DNA of 27,476 nt, taken from positions 134,570,377 to 134,597,852 of the forward strand of contig JBOZIK010000001.1 of NCBI GenBank assembly GCA_051453625.1, read 5' to 3'. Positions 1-9,288 of this stretch are shown in pieces (position 1 is the first letter of the stretch; each line of letters starts with the position of its first letter). Made by a program: the position numbers and the translations under genes. Source of the stretch: Welwitschia mirabilis. Its lineage: Eukaryota; Gnetophyta; Gnetopsida; Welwitschiales. The notes under the pieces were generated by a model. That model saw nothing but the letters and a program-made list of their open reading frames with translations. It was not told the DNA's origin and ran no database searches.

Positions 1-480
1 CTTAAAAATAAGGTCTTTGTGATTCATGCCAAAAAAGAAAAAAAAAGAAGAACATCACACAAGAGTAAAAGTCAATTTTCGATAACTATGTCTTTAGAGC
101 TTATTCATATGGATATGTAGATCTTGCTTAAACTCAAAGTTTAGGTGGTAATGCTATTTTCTTACTATGGTTGATGATTTTTCTAGTGATACATAGGTTG
201 TATTTCTTTCAAATAAATCTAAAACTTACATATATTGGATTGATATATGCAAAAAAAAATCAAATGAGAAAGGGTATACCATAATGAAAATAAGAAGTGA
301 TCATGGTGGTGAAAGTCTTTGAAAGTAAATGTTATGTGCTTAAATATAGAGAACATTTAAGCAAATTTGAATCTAAAGTCAATGAAGCTATATATTTAGG
401 ATATTCAATTAGAAGTAGAAATTGTCATGTTTTCAATAAGAGAATTTTAACTATATAAGAATCAATAAATGTGCAAACTG
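1..480 (+). pseudogene. pol: Copia integrase remnant (end of zinc finger plus broken core)
   Basis: Integrase inserts the retrotransposon cDNA into nuclear DNA. At 18-32 the reading CDSCQ gives the CxxC half of the HHCC zinc finger. SLELIHMD near 88-112 carries the first core aspartate. VDDFS near 170-184 and RSDHGGE near 293-313 follow in the usual order. From about 315 the translation jumps directly to the segment usually found well downstream in the core (VFESKCYVL, then NEAIYLGYS and VFNKRIL up to about 455). The stretch between, which in copia integrases holds the catalytic glutamate, is absent. Stops and frameshifts occur throughout. Family is clear, function is lost. Confidence 0.8.
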
Positions 481-769
481 ATGATGTTTTCACAAAGCCT
501 ATTTGTTCAAATTATGAGGAAGACATATCTCTAAGCACCCCCACCAATAAAGTAGCATCTACTAAAAAAGAAGAATTTATTACAAAATAATTCAAAACTA
601 AAAAGTTTAAATACCAAAAATTCCCTATTTAGGATCTATTATTAGAGAAGTTAATTTAAAGATAAAGAAGAGGAGTTCTATAAATAATTTTTATGACCAC
701 ATTTGTTATGTGTTACAAATAGAAGCTAAGAACTTTAAAGAAGATAAATTCCATAAAGAATGAATAATG

Positions 770-1690
770 ATTATGTAAGATAAATTACAATAATTTGAAA
801 GCAATGATGTTTGAAAGCTTTTAGAAAGGCCAAAAGATAAACATATCATTGGGACAGAGTGGATCTTTAAGAACAAAATGTGATAAAGAAAATAATGTCA
901 TTAAAAACAAAGTAAAATTAGTAGAACAAGGCTACAACCAAATTGAAGGCATTGATGTAGGTGACACATTTTCTCTAATAGCAAGGCTTGATAGCATTAG
1001 AATGTTTTTATCATTTACAACCTTTACAAACATTAGAATGTATCAAATAAATTTAAAAAGTGCTTTTTTAAATAAAACCCTAAATGAAGAAGTATATGTA
1101 GAACAACCACAAGTTTTTGTAGATCCTCATAAATCTAATCATGTTTATAGACTTAAGAAAGATTTTTATGAGTTAAAGCAAGCTCCAAGAGCTTGATATG
1201 AAAAGTTATCCACATTATTAAATGCTAATAGTTATATTTATAAAACAAGAGATAAGAGTTTATTTGTTAAGAACTTGAAAAATAATTTTATCATTATACA
1301 AATTTATGTGGATGATATCATATTTGGTACTTCTAACAAAGGTTTATCTAAAGATTTTGCAAATATCATGATAATACATTTTGAGAAGAGCATACTTGGT
1401 GAAGTAAAAATATTTCTTGAATTACAGATTAAATAAGAAATGAAATTTTTATCTCCCAATCTAAATATACAAAAGATTTAATCAAACATTTTAGATTGAA
1501 AAATGCTAAAACAACTGATACTATAATGTTAACATCTTGTAAAGTTAGTTTGGATGAAGATGGAAGATCAGTAAATTAGAAGCTTTATAGAAGTATGATT
1601 CGAAGTTTATTATATTTAACTATAAGTAGAATTGATGTCATGTTTAGTATTAGTGTGTATATAAGATACCAAATCCAACTAAAAGGATTA
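770..1690 (+). pseudogene. pol: Copia reverse transcriptase remnant
   Basis: This is the RNA-dependent DNA polymerase of element A, which would have copied element RNA into DNA inside virus-like particles. The longest open stretch (849-1196) carries the conserved N-terminal blocks, among them KVKLVEQGYNQ and YRLKKDFYELKQAPRA, ending at a stop where family members have the tryptophan of APRAW (TGA for TGG). The catalytic box YVDDIIFG is intact at 1305-1328. Matching sequence continues in shifted frames to about 1690, including TISRIDVMFSISVY. Stops near 1194 and 1435 and several frameshifts rule out activity. It is placed directly after integrase, as in Ty1/copia pol. Confidence 0.9.
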
Positions 1691-1699
1691 CACTTATAA

Positions 1700-2235
1700 G
1701 CAGTAAAAAAAATAATTAGATATATAAAAGGAACATGCGATTATGATTTGTGGTATCCAACCAAGATATCTTTTGAGCTTACAGAATTCAATGATGTAGA
1801 TTGGACTAGATGTAAGAATGTTAGAAAGAGTATAAATGGTAATTGTTTTTTATTAGGATCGTGCTTAGTGGAATGGATAAGTAAAAAGAAAGTTTGATTT
1901 TCATTTCAATAGTGGAATCCAAGTATATTGCAACTAGGAGTTTTTGTGCTCATCTCCTTTAAATGAAGGAAATGCTAAAGGAATTTGGTATAAGTTCTGA
2001 ATAGCTTTCTATTTTTTGTAATAACATTATTAAAATAAAAATTTCTTAAAATCCTATTCATCACTCAAGCACTAAACACATTAAACTAAGATATCATTTT
2101 TTAAGAAACTAAGTTGAAAAAATAAACATTATTATGAATTTTATTAGTACAGATCATTAACTTGTAAATATTTTTATCAAATTCATAAATTTTGATAATT
2201 TTCTTTATCTTCAGAATAAACTAGGATCATCTCAC
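1700..2235 (+). pseudogene. pol: Copia RNase H remnant
   Basis: RNase H removes the RNA strand of the RNA-DNA hybrid during reverse transcription. Family blocks seen in order are YIKGTCDYDLWYP (about 1719-1760), a degenerate NDVDWTRCKNVRKSINGNC segment, VESKYIA near 1912-1932, and HHSSTKHIKLRYHF near 2062-2103. The end reads LVNIFIK then NKLG, matching the usual C-terminus near 2160-2225. In the block that normally reads AEAEYIA the second acidic residue is lysine, and stops punctuate the rest, so it is inactive. Pol ends here; the env-like region follows after about 300 bases. Confidence 0.85.
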
Positions 2236-2530
2236 CATCCTCTGTCTGATTTTAGGGCATTGACCAGATCCATGATTAGGTTAAATAGAGGTTATCACTC
2301 AACCAGCTAAAAAGCTTCATCACTCAGACTCTAATAGTATTATAGATCTTTATCTCGATGGGTTAACTAGAACTTAAAATAGTCGACTAGACTTATAGGG
2401 TTATAGTGTGAAATTTTTATTAATGGACTTGATTTATTTATCAAAATTAATCTAACTGATTCTCTCTTTAAAAGTAAGTAGAAATCAAACCATTTTCATT
2501 ATTTTATAACCACCTATCTCATTCAGATCT
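2236..2530 (+). other. Spacer between pol and env-like region with LTR-type motifs
   Basis: No coding similarity is visible. Copies of the same short motif that is repeated in the 3' LTR occur here: CATTGACC at 2258-2265, GGTTAACT at 2361-2368 and AGTCGACT at 2381-2388. The last still keeps the CpG of the presumed original GGTCGACC core. Confidence 0.5.
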
Positions 2531-3620
2531 AGTATTTTTCTTAGATTTTTTTAATCTTCAAGCTTATGTCAAGTAGTTGCAATAGCTATGGAACCATCTA
2601 GAAGAAGGATAAAGGAGGTTGCCAGTAAAGAATCTTTATATTTCTACTAAGGAATGTCTAAAGATGTTTTATATAGGTTCACTAAGAAATTTTAAAATAA
2701 GCCTATGTGCCAAAAAAGATCTATTGCTACTTTAGAGCTTAGAGAGCTCAGAGATGTGATTCAACTCTTATGAGATCTAGATCTATCCTATTTTCTTGAT
2801 GTTTTAGATCCTACTTACCCTTTTCTTACTACATTGTTTTATAGTAATGCTTCTTACAATGTTAAACTGGAATCCTTGAAATCCTTGTTTTGGGTAAAAG
2901 GATGAAAGTAATCATGAACTTTATTATAGCCATTTCAAATCTTCCAAGAGGAGATTATAAGGAGTTTTAGCCTCTTTGTGACTCCATGGAAGATAAAGTA
3001 CAGGTAATAATAGAGCTTTATGATACGTTCCATAGCTAGAAGCATACTATTTCCACTTTTTTTCTTACCTTAAAGTATAGGTTTATTCACTTAGTTTTTA
3101 CCTATAATTCCTACATTTTGGTGGGTCATTGAGATGAGGCCTCCACCTATGAAACCTATATAATGTACTTGGTAGAAACTAGATACTTCATTAATGCCCC
3201 TTATCATTATACTAAAGAATATGATTTCTCAGTTAGTGTATCATAGAACTAGGGCTTTATCCTACTCTGTGTTAATTGGAAATATGTGCCATCATTATCA
3301 AGCTACTTTTTGTTTGAAGCTTGAAATCCTTAACCCCATGTTACCCTTTAGGCACGTGAAATTATTTCACATGCATATCTTTATCAAATCAAAGAAGTCT
3401 TCTTAATCTCATTCTTCCAAGCAAGCCTTACTAGAATAGGCTATTTCATACTTGAGGTAGATTGACTCTCATACTAGGCATATGAAGAAAGCTCTAATGA
3501 TAGCTGGGTATGAGATTGCTAATACTTCAAAAGAAGCTAAAAGCTCATTATGGAAGGAAACTAAAAAAGAGGAAGATAAAGAAGAAGATAGAAAAGGAGG
3601 AAGTAGAGGAATTTGACTAG
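2531..3620 (+). pseudogene. Sirevirus-type env-like region, heavily decayed
   Basis: The position between RNase H and the 3' LTR is where Sireviruses carry an extra, poorly understood env-like ORF. The best segment is about 3125-3360: GH, a stop, then DEASTYETYIMYLVETRYF, followed after a frameshift by ALSYSVLIGNMC and LPFRHV near 3255-3357. This resembles the conserved core I recall from the 'putative plant transposon protein' family of copia and gypsy elements (GHRDE, a long hydrophobic helix, then LPYG-like). Open stretches further upstream (RGDYKEF, DSMEDKV) and a Lys/Glu-rich tail (3545-3605) may belong to the same protein. There is no visible signal peptide or clear membrane anchor. Assignment is moderate; an unrelated decayed ORF is possible. 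Confidence 0.5.
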
Positions 3621-4091
3621 ATCTCTTTCTTTGCTTATGTTTTTCTTTTATGCTTGTGTTTTTACTCTTCTTTGTTATTAATTTTAAAAGGAAAAGAATT
3701 AGTTAGTTATTTATATTGCTTTAAGATGTATTTTCTCTTGATAAGTAGTTTTCATTATAATGTTCATCTTTCAATAATAGAAATGCACTTGTTTTATGCT
3801 CTATAATTTATGTCTTAATTTTTTCTTTAGTGCACATCTATATTCATTATGAACTAGAATTTTTAGTATATCTTATAGTTATTTAATAATTCATGATCAT
3901 AGTGTTGTCTAATATGTATATTTTGGCACTTTAAATTATCTTTACATTTTGGTTTAAATTGAGAACTTTCAAAATGTCTTACTTCATATAAAATATTTAA
4001 TATTTTTGCAAAAGCTAACAGGCATTTTATAAAGGGGATTTTTTTTTTAAATTTTATCTTCATAACTGAGAAAAAGTTTGTCATTAATGTT
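3621..4091 (+). other. AT-rich 3' untranslated region of element A
   Basis: Between the Lys/Glu-rich tail of the env-like region and the polypurine tract there is no coding similarity on either strand. An open reading stretch on the minus strand (3863-4084) has no family features and looks like chance in AT-rich DNA. Confidence 0.5.
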
Positions 4092-4103
4092 AAAGAGGAA
4101 GAT
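4092..4103 (+). other. Polypurine tract of element A
   Basis: AAAGAGGAAGAT immediately precedes the LTR start TGTTAAATT. It matches the AAAGGGGGAGAT-type tract that primes plus-strand DNA synthesis in many plant copia elements, with G-to-A changes. A second purine-rich stretch lies at about 3554-3611; Sireviruses are known for multiple polypurine tracts, but here it may simply be Lys/Glu codons. Confidence 0.7.
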
Positions 4104-5445
4104 TGTTAAATTATTATTTACTAATTAATATCAAACTAATGCTTTAGCAAAATGTATTGTATTTTGTATAGAAAATATTGACCACTTTTAGGTCGGAATC
4201 TAAAGCAATGTTTGTCACATTTTAATCTTGAAATCTTTTATGTTTTGATACATTCTTAAGGAACTAACCAAACATCTAAGTGGTCAACTGCACCTAAAGT
4301 AAATACATAGAATTGAACTAAATTTAGAGGGATTGACCAAACTAAGCATCAGTACTTCTGAATCAACGTGATGGGGTTAACTATACTTCTAAGGGGTTGA
4401 CCGAATAAGAGCTTTATGAATCTAATACTTTCTAGCTAATTATTAAGGAACCAATTAAATATGTAAGGGGTTAACTAGACCTATGCAACTAAGCATTAAT
4501 ACTTCACAGACTATCAGCAAATGGTTTACTGGATTCCTAAGGAGTCAACTAAACTTAGAATAGAAAACTATGTTGGATTTTATTTGAACCAAGTAGATGA
4601 CCTACTAGATATGTGGACAAATAAATAAGTGGTTAACTATACATTGAGGGATCAATCAAATATGGAGCTATAAGAAATTGGATCAACTAAAAGAACATAA
4701 GGGTAAGCAATTTACATGGCAGCACCAGATGGGATTGATTAGACTTTTGAGAGATCAACTGACCATGATAAAAACACAAATTTTATAGCCATTATGTATC
4801 CATTTTGTGGTTGTTAGAATATTTTTTTGCTTGTAAAATCCTAAAAGTCTTCCACTATATATTGTTAAGAGTGAAACCATTGCTATACTTTTTATTAAAA
4901 TTTTGAATCTTTTGTATTTTCTGATTTTCCTTATTGACATATTATTCTTAACTAAAGATGAACTAAAAACTATGATATCCTTACAAACACAGTCAGAGAA
5001 GTAGCACTTCTTATTTCTAGATTTTACCATCTTTAAGAGAAGTGCTTCAATACTTTTGTTTAGCTAAAGATGAAATGATACTTATGTGTTTAGGTATACT
5101 ATCATCACTACTATACTTTTTGCAAAAGGTTAAGACTAAGCCTTTAGAAAAAGTCTATATGTAAAGGTTAAAAGTGAGTTAGCAATATCTAGAAGAGACT
5201 AAAAAAGATCTAGATTGGGCTTAGATAGAAGCTGATCATCAAGAGTGGAGTAAGGGGTTTTCTCAACCACTATAATCTTTTGTGCTTCTAATTGATATTT
5301 TTGTGCTTTCTATTATTTTATTTTTTATAATAGTTTCAGTTTTCTTACACAATTTTTTGGTGATTCATTTCAAGCAAGTTAATATTGTGAAGCTATTTGA
5401 AGATTTTTAGAAACCTATTCACCCCCCAGGGTTCTTAATCCTACA
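4104..5445 (+). repeat. 3' LTR of element A (about 1.34 kb)
   Basis: The start TGTTAAATT follows the polypurine tract directly. Near the right end, CCTATTCACCCCCC (5414-5427) resembles the block common close to the 3' end of plant copia LTRs, and CCTACA ends at 5445, giving TG...CA termini. The interior carries a degenerate array of GGTCGACC-like motifs (about 4282-4760). There is no 5' partner in the window, so the boundaries are inferred; an end at 5452 (TGTACA) is also possible. An open stretch on the minus strand (4755-5030) has no family match and is probably chance. Confidence 0.7.
4282..4760 (+). repeat. Degenerate array of GGTCGACC-type motifs inside the LTR
   Basis: At least ten spaced copies: GGTCAACT 4282-4289, GATTGACC 4331-4338, GGTTAACT 4375-4382, GGTTGACC 4395-4402, GGTTAACT 4469-4476, AGTCAACT 4543-4550, GGTTAACT 4631-4638, GATCAACT 4681-4688, GATCAACT 4753-4760, with weaker ones between. 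Most sit in a wider context of the form AAGGGG-TTGACT-AAACCT. Spacing is irregular. All forms can be reached from a palindromic GGTCGACC or GGTCGACT by CpG deamination on one or both strands. Confidence 0.6.
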
Positions 5446-5986
5446 ATGTACAATGCATACAAAACAAAAAAAATCATAAAGGAAGCCTTGGAAATACTAA
5501 AAAACTAATATAAAATGAAATAGCCAATAAACTTATGAAAAGGATAAACTATACTATAATTTTCTTTTTCATTTTTCAATATCTTTTTAAAACTAAAATT
5601 AAATTCTACTCTCCTAAAAAAAATAAAACTAACTAACTAAATTTTAAAAAAGCATGAAATAAAAAATAAGATATATAAGGATCTTGTTTATTTCATTAGT
5701 TATAGTTAATTATTTAATTTTTAATGATTCCTCTTTTATCTAAGAGATCACTAGTAAAAATTTATAAAACAAGATAACCACAAAAATTAATATAATAATA
5801 TATTTATCATTAGGATTAAAAAACATAATGAAAACTAGAAAGAACTTGATTAGTTTTGGCTTTACTATAAATAAACTAGTACCCATCTCTGAGAATTACA
5901 AAAATAAAATACAAATAAAAGAAAAATGGACTAATTTAAGTAACACAAAAAGGGAATAGTACTAGTTACAGAACTAAAAGAAAAGT
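5446..5986. other. AT-rich stretch between elements A and B, nothing recognised
   Basis: No reading frame with family features, no RNA gene and no repeat was seen. It is the left flank of the insertion site of element B; GTAACTA, the first copy of the target duplication, follows at 5987-5993. Confidence 0.5.
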
Positions 5987-5993
5987 GTAACTA
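5987..5993. repeat. Target-site duplication of element B, left copy
   Basis: GTAACTA directly before the left LTR. LTR elements normally make 5-bp duplications, so two of the seven bases may match by chance. Confidence 0.75.
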
Positions 5994-6407
5994 TGATGTT
6001 CCATTTTACCATTTTAAGATCATTTTATTACAAAGAAGAATAAATAAATATTATGCCATCGTTAATAAGAATAATAAGTAATAATTTCAGAAAAGATGGA
6101 CTTTATTATTAATAGCAGTGGATTACATTTCTTATCATTAGCCAAAAGCCTTAAACTAGTGGTTAAAGGTAAAGACATGGACTATGCCCTGAGTCCCCTT
6201 CTTAAGACCCTTGGAAATTAGCCAAGGTTGTCATTGATTACATTCACCTAGTTTATTCATCCTCACCTAATGCCATAGGCTTAAATAGTATAATAAAAAG
6301 ATATAATTTTACATATTTGGATCACACCCATTTATAACATTTCATTAATTACACACATTTAATATCTTAATACACTTCTTTATAAAGAGTAAATTTAGAA
6401 CATTACA
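5994..6407 (-). repeat. Left LTR of element B (3' LTR in the element's own orientation)
   Basis: It aligns along its whole length with 8865-9281. On the plus strand it begins TGATGTTCC and ends CATTACA, so it keeps TG...CA termini on both strands. Shared blocks include ATTTCAGAAAAG, GGATTACATTTCTTATCA or close variants, and CACCTAATGCCATA. Confidence 0.88.
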
Positions 6408-6420
6408 TTCCCCCCACCTT
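6408..6420 (-). other. Polypurine tract of element B
   Basis: The minus strand reads AAGGTGGGGGGAA, abutting the LTR start TGTAATG. This is the expected place and composition for the plus-strand primer of reverse transcription, and it fixes the element's orientation. Confidence 0.8.
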
Positions 6421-6899
6421 AATTATAATGCTTATTCTTGAGAGTGATTCCTCCTCTTCTTATGCCATCCATGTAGGCATGCTTATCCAGATTAGTTTCT
6501 ATGTTGTCTATAAAACATAAGGCAAGGAAAACATTATATATTGAGAAATATACTAAAAAGTAATGAAGTAACATATCATGTGTTATAAAAAGTTTGAAAA
6601 AGCTCTCCTACATATGCTTCCTATTTTACTAAGTTTTATGATTATAATGGGTCCATTAGATGAGTACTTACTTTATATTTTTATTTTTCAATTGCTTAGT
6701 ACTAGTATCTAAAACCTTTTTAAGCTAGATTTATCTACTTAGGAGTTATGGTGCTTGGTCCTTTGGATATCCTACCCTTAAAGATAGTGTTTTATCTCTT
6801 AGAAGGAATCTTTGATTAATGTGATTTCTAGAGTATGGTGAATACTTCTAAGTTTGGATGGTACGATGCTAATGAAGTTGTTTATTAATCATGTTTTAA

Positions 6900-7220
6900 A
6901 GAAATTCTTTTTATATTTTATTAGGAACTAGAATATGAACTAGTATTCATCTAGTGTGCACATTTTCTAAGTGGAGGCATTGGAATTCCACCATTTGATC
7001 TTTAATGAAGTCCTTTAGGATGAATTTCTTTTTTAATTCCTCCATAAAGGTGTTTAAAGGTACTCATTAAGGATGCTTATGCTAGCATTGAGATCGCCAT
7101 ACTTGTGTATTTACTACTAGGAAGATGATAGCATATGCACATATTTGTTCTAGTGGGACATTAGGTTAAAGTAATTTTCTATCTGCTGAATCTAGGAAAA
7201 GGCTTCTTCACTTATTCCTA
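6900..7220 (-). pseudogene. gag: Faint gag-like remnant in element B
   Basis: On the minus strand, IQQIENYFNLMSH (about 7150-7190) resembles the W-I-x-K-x-E-x-Y-F-x-L block of plant retrotransposon gag. About 100 bases further along, LKKKFILKDFIKDQMVEFQC (about 6990-7050) resembles the later F-x-x-x-F block before the L-x-x-L-x-Q segment. The two pieces are in different frames with stops between them. Their order and spacing fit gag, but the identity is low. No zinc knuckle or pol follows before the polypurine tract. This could be chance similarity in decayed DNA. Confidence 0.35.
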
Positions 7221-7807
7221 CTTTGCATTTGTATATTTTAAGGCATATCATTTTACCAACTTCCTTTCCTTTCATTTTTCTATTTTGAAATTATTTACTC
7301 AACTAGATCAGAAGACTTGAAAGTTTACCTTTGTGTTTATCAATCCCATTTAAATATTATGAAGTTTGACTATGCCTAATTGAGTATTTTGTCCTAAGAT
7401 GGAAGGTTGTTCTTAGGATGCTCTAGGATTCTATTTAATGGTATTTCTTCTAAGTAAGAGAGCAAGTTGTTGATCCTACCAGTAAGAAGTTTTTTTAATA
7501 CATGAATGAAGTTGAGTCTCTATCTCATCCATTCATTCATTTACTTTGTGTTTCATGATGCATTAGTTGGTTCGATATCCTCCTAAACTCATAATACTCT
7601 TTTTTTTGCTTCTCTATTGAGAATAGTTCATTCTTTTTATGATGGGCATTATGTCCTTTTATAGTGTTGCTATAATAGATAGGTATTTATAATTAAAAGA
7701 TGATTAGAAAAAATAGTTAGAAATTAGCTTTTTGATTGTCATAGTATCCCTTGATGACATGGGTTCTACTGGGGTAATTATTAAAGAGGTGTGTTACTGG
7801 GAATACT

Positions 7808-8662
7808 AAGTGTAACATTGGATGATACACAAGTGTCAAGATCAAACAACAACATTGGGTATTAAAATGTAAAATTAGACATCCAAGTGTAAAATCAAGT
7901 GCTCAAGTTGATACTCTGACTCCTTTGTGGAGCAACAAAGGTGAGGTGGTGAGTGTTGAAGTCAATAGGAGGTGTAGAGGGCTTACAAGAATAAGTAATA
8001 CATCAAGCATCTAAGTGTGAAGTCAGACATCCAAATGCAACACTAGAGAGTACTTTCAACAAAAATTAAGGTAGAGAAAGCTTGTTCTAAGGGCAAATAG
8101 GGGATTCTTGAAGACTATGGAAGCAAGTGTAATGTCAGGGACTTAAGTATAACATGTGACATTCAAGTGTGATACTAGGCACCTAATTGTAAAATCAAAC
8201 CTTATTTAAAAGGGAATTCTAAAGTGGAATGAAAAGTATCAGGATCTTGCAATAGGTTTCAAAGTGTTATGAGAGGCATCAGAGTGTTATCGAGTCAAGT
8301 ACAACATTAGGCACTCAAGTACAACATTAAGAAACATAGTATAACATTAGGTATTTAAGTACAATGTTAGAGCATAAAGGACAACATTAAACCTTCTCCA
8401 CAGAGTAGCCTCAAGTGAGGCAGCATGCATCAGAGCCTAACAAAAGGTGTCAACACATCATGAGATCAAGTATGATGTTCAAGCACTCAAGTACTACATC
8501 AAGTAATCAAGCACAATGTTGGATTCTCAAGTGTGATGTTACACATTCCTCATAGAGTAGGCTTAAGTAGGTGAAGAAGTAGTGAGGTTGAATGGAATGT
8601 GTCAAAGCATCACAAAACTAAGTGTAACATTGAGCACTTAAGTGTGACATCAGCCTCATGAA
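7808..8662. repeat. Clusters of a 20-bp-period tandem repeat inside element B
   Basis: The consensus unit on the plus strand is roughly TACAACATTAGGCACTCAAG. The clearest cluster has five units starting at 8301, 8321, 8341, 8361 and 8381, exactly 20 apart. Others start at 8127, 8147, 8167 and 8187; at 8491, 8511 and 8531; and at 8621 and 8641. Shorter groups lie near 7870-7910 and 8003-8045. Clusters are separated by about 75-100 bases, and some spacers resemble each other. The unit is not a multiple of three and its minus-strand translation has stops, so it is probably non-coding. It lies between the primer site and the gag trace, in the element's 5' interior. Confidence 0.85.
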
Positions 8663-8847
8663 GTACGATAACATTGTAGGTCCCAATGATAATATCTAAC
8701 TATAGTTTAACTATGGTTTCTTCTATTTAGCATTAAGTTAAGCTGTACTCTAACTATTTAAGAGTAGAAGGCATTATTATGGGTGTCATATGAACCTTAA
8801 AGAAATTAAATTCTTATATTAAGAAGATAGTAATTTATCATCTTCAT

Positions 8848-8860
8848 GGCTCTAATAGCA
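8848..8860 (-). other. Primer binding site of element B (initiator-Met tRNA type)
   Basis: The minus strand reads TGCTATTAGAGCC, four bases after the LTR end. It differs at two positions from TGGTATCAGAGCC, which pairs with the 3' end of plant initiator-Met tRNA. One of the two changes is C to T. Confidence 0.78.
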
Positions 8861-8864
8861 AATA

Positions 8865-9281
8865 TGATATTTCACTTTACCATTTTAATATAATTTTGTC
8901 ATAAATAGGAACATATAAATGTTATGCCAATATCAATAAGAATAATGAGAAATAATTTCAGAAAAGGTGGACTTTACTATTGATAGTAGCAGATTACATT
9001 TCTTATCATTAGACAACAACCTTGTACTAGGGGTCAAAGGTAAAGACTTGGACTGCAACCTCAATCCCCCTCTTAGGACCTTCAAGGATTAGCCAAGCTT
9101 GTCATTGGTTATATCCACCCAGTCTATCCATCTCCACCTAATGCCATAAGCTTAAATAGCATAACAAAAAAAAAATACAATGTTATATATTTAGATCATA
9201 CCCATTCATAACAACTCATTAATCATGCTTATTTATCATCTTAATACACCTCTTTACAAATAGTAAATTTGTAATATTATA
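8865..9281 (-). repeat. Right LTR of element B (5' LTR in the element's own orientation)
   Basis: Partner of 5994-6407. On the plus strand it begins TGATATTTC; its far end reads ATTATA where the partner has CATTACA, a C-to-T change of the terminal dinucleotide. Differences from the partner are scattered base changes and small indels. Confidence 0.88.
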
Positions 9282-9288
9282 GTAACTA
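9282..9288. repeat. Target-site duplication of element B, right copy
   Basis: GTAACTA directly after the right LTR, identical to 5987-5993. Confidence 0.75.

Larger units (their letters stand above)
1..5445 (+). mobile_element. Sirevirus-like Ty1/copia retrotransposon, 3' portion (element A)
   Basis: In order, the plus strand shows the end of a GAG-pre-integrase zinc finger, integrase, reverse transcriptase, RNase H, an env-like region, a polypurine tract and one LTR. Integrase before reverse transcriptase is the Ty1/copia order. An extra reading frame between RNase H and a long 3' LTR is known in the Sirevirus group, which is why I favour it. The 5' LTR, gag and protease lie outside the window to the left. 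All domains are broken by stops and frameshifts, so the copy is dead. Copia identity is firm; the Sirevirus assignment is inference from layout, the env-like segment and the LTR motif array. Confidence 0.88.
5994..9281 (-). mobile_element. Small, probably non-autonomous LTR retrotransposon with paired LTRs (element B)
   Basis: Two direct repeats of about 415 bp bound a 2.46 kb interior. The flanks carry the same 7-mer GTAACTA (5987-5993 and 9282-9288), as expected for a target-site duplication. Orientation is minus. Just inside the right LTR the minus strand reads TGCTATTAGAGCC (8848-8860), 11 of 13 bases like the initiator-Met tRNA primer site TGGTATCAGAGCC. Just inside the left LTR the minus strand reads AAGGTGGGGGGAA (6408-6420), a good polypurine tract. 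The interior has only a faint gag trace and no protease, reverse transcriptase or integrase, so the element probably relied on enzymes of another family. LTR identity is about 80% by eye, which points to an old insertion. Confidence 0.88.

Noticed and set aside
4755-5030. 91-residue open stretch on the minus strand
   Set aside because: It sits inside the copia LTR, has no family features and no coding context.
8301-8390. CRISPR-like array (short units, regular period)
   Set aside because: The 20-bp units are directly tandem with no unique spacers, lie inside a plant LTR element, and there are no cas genes.
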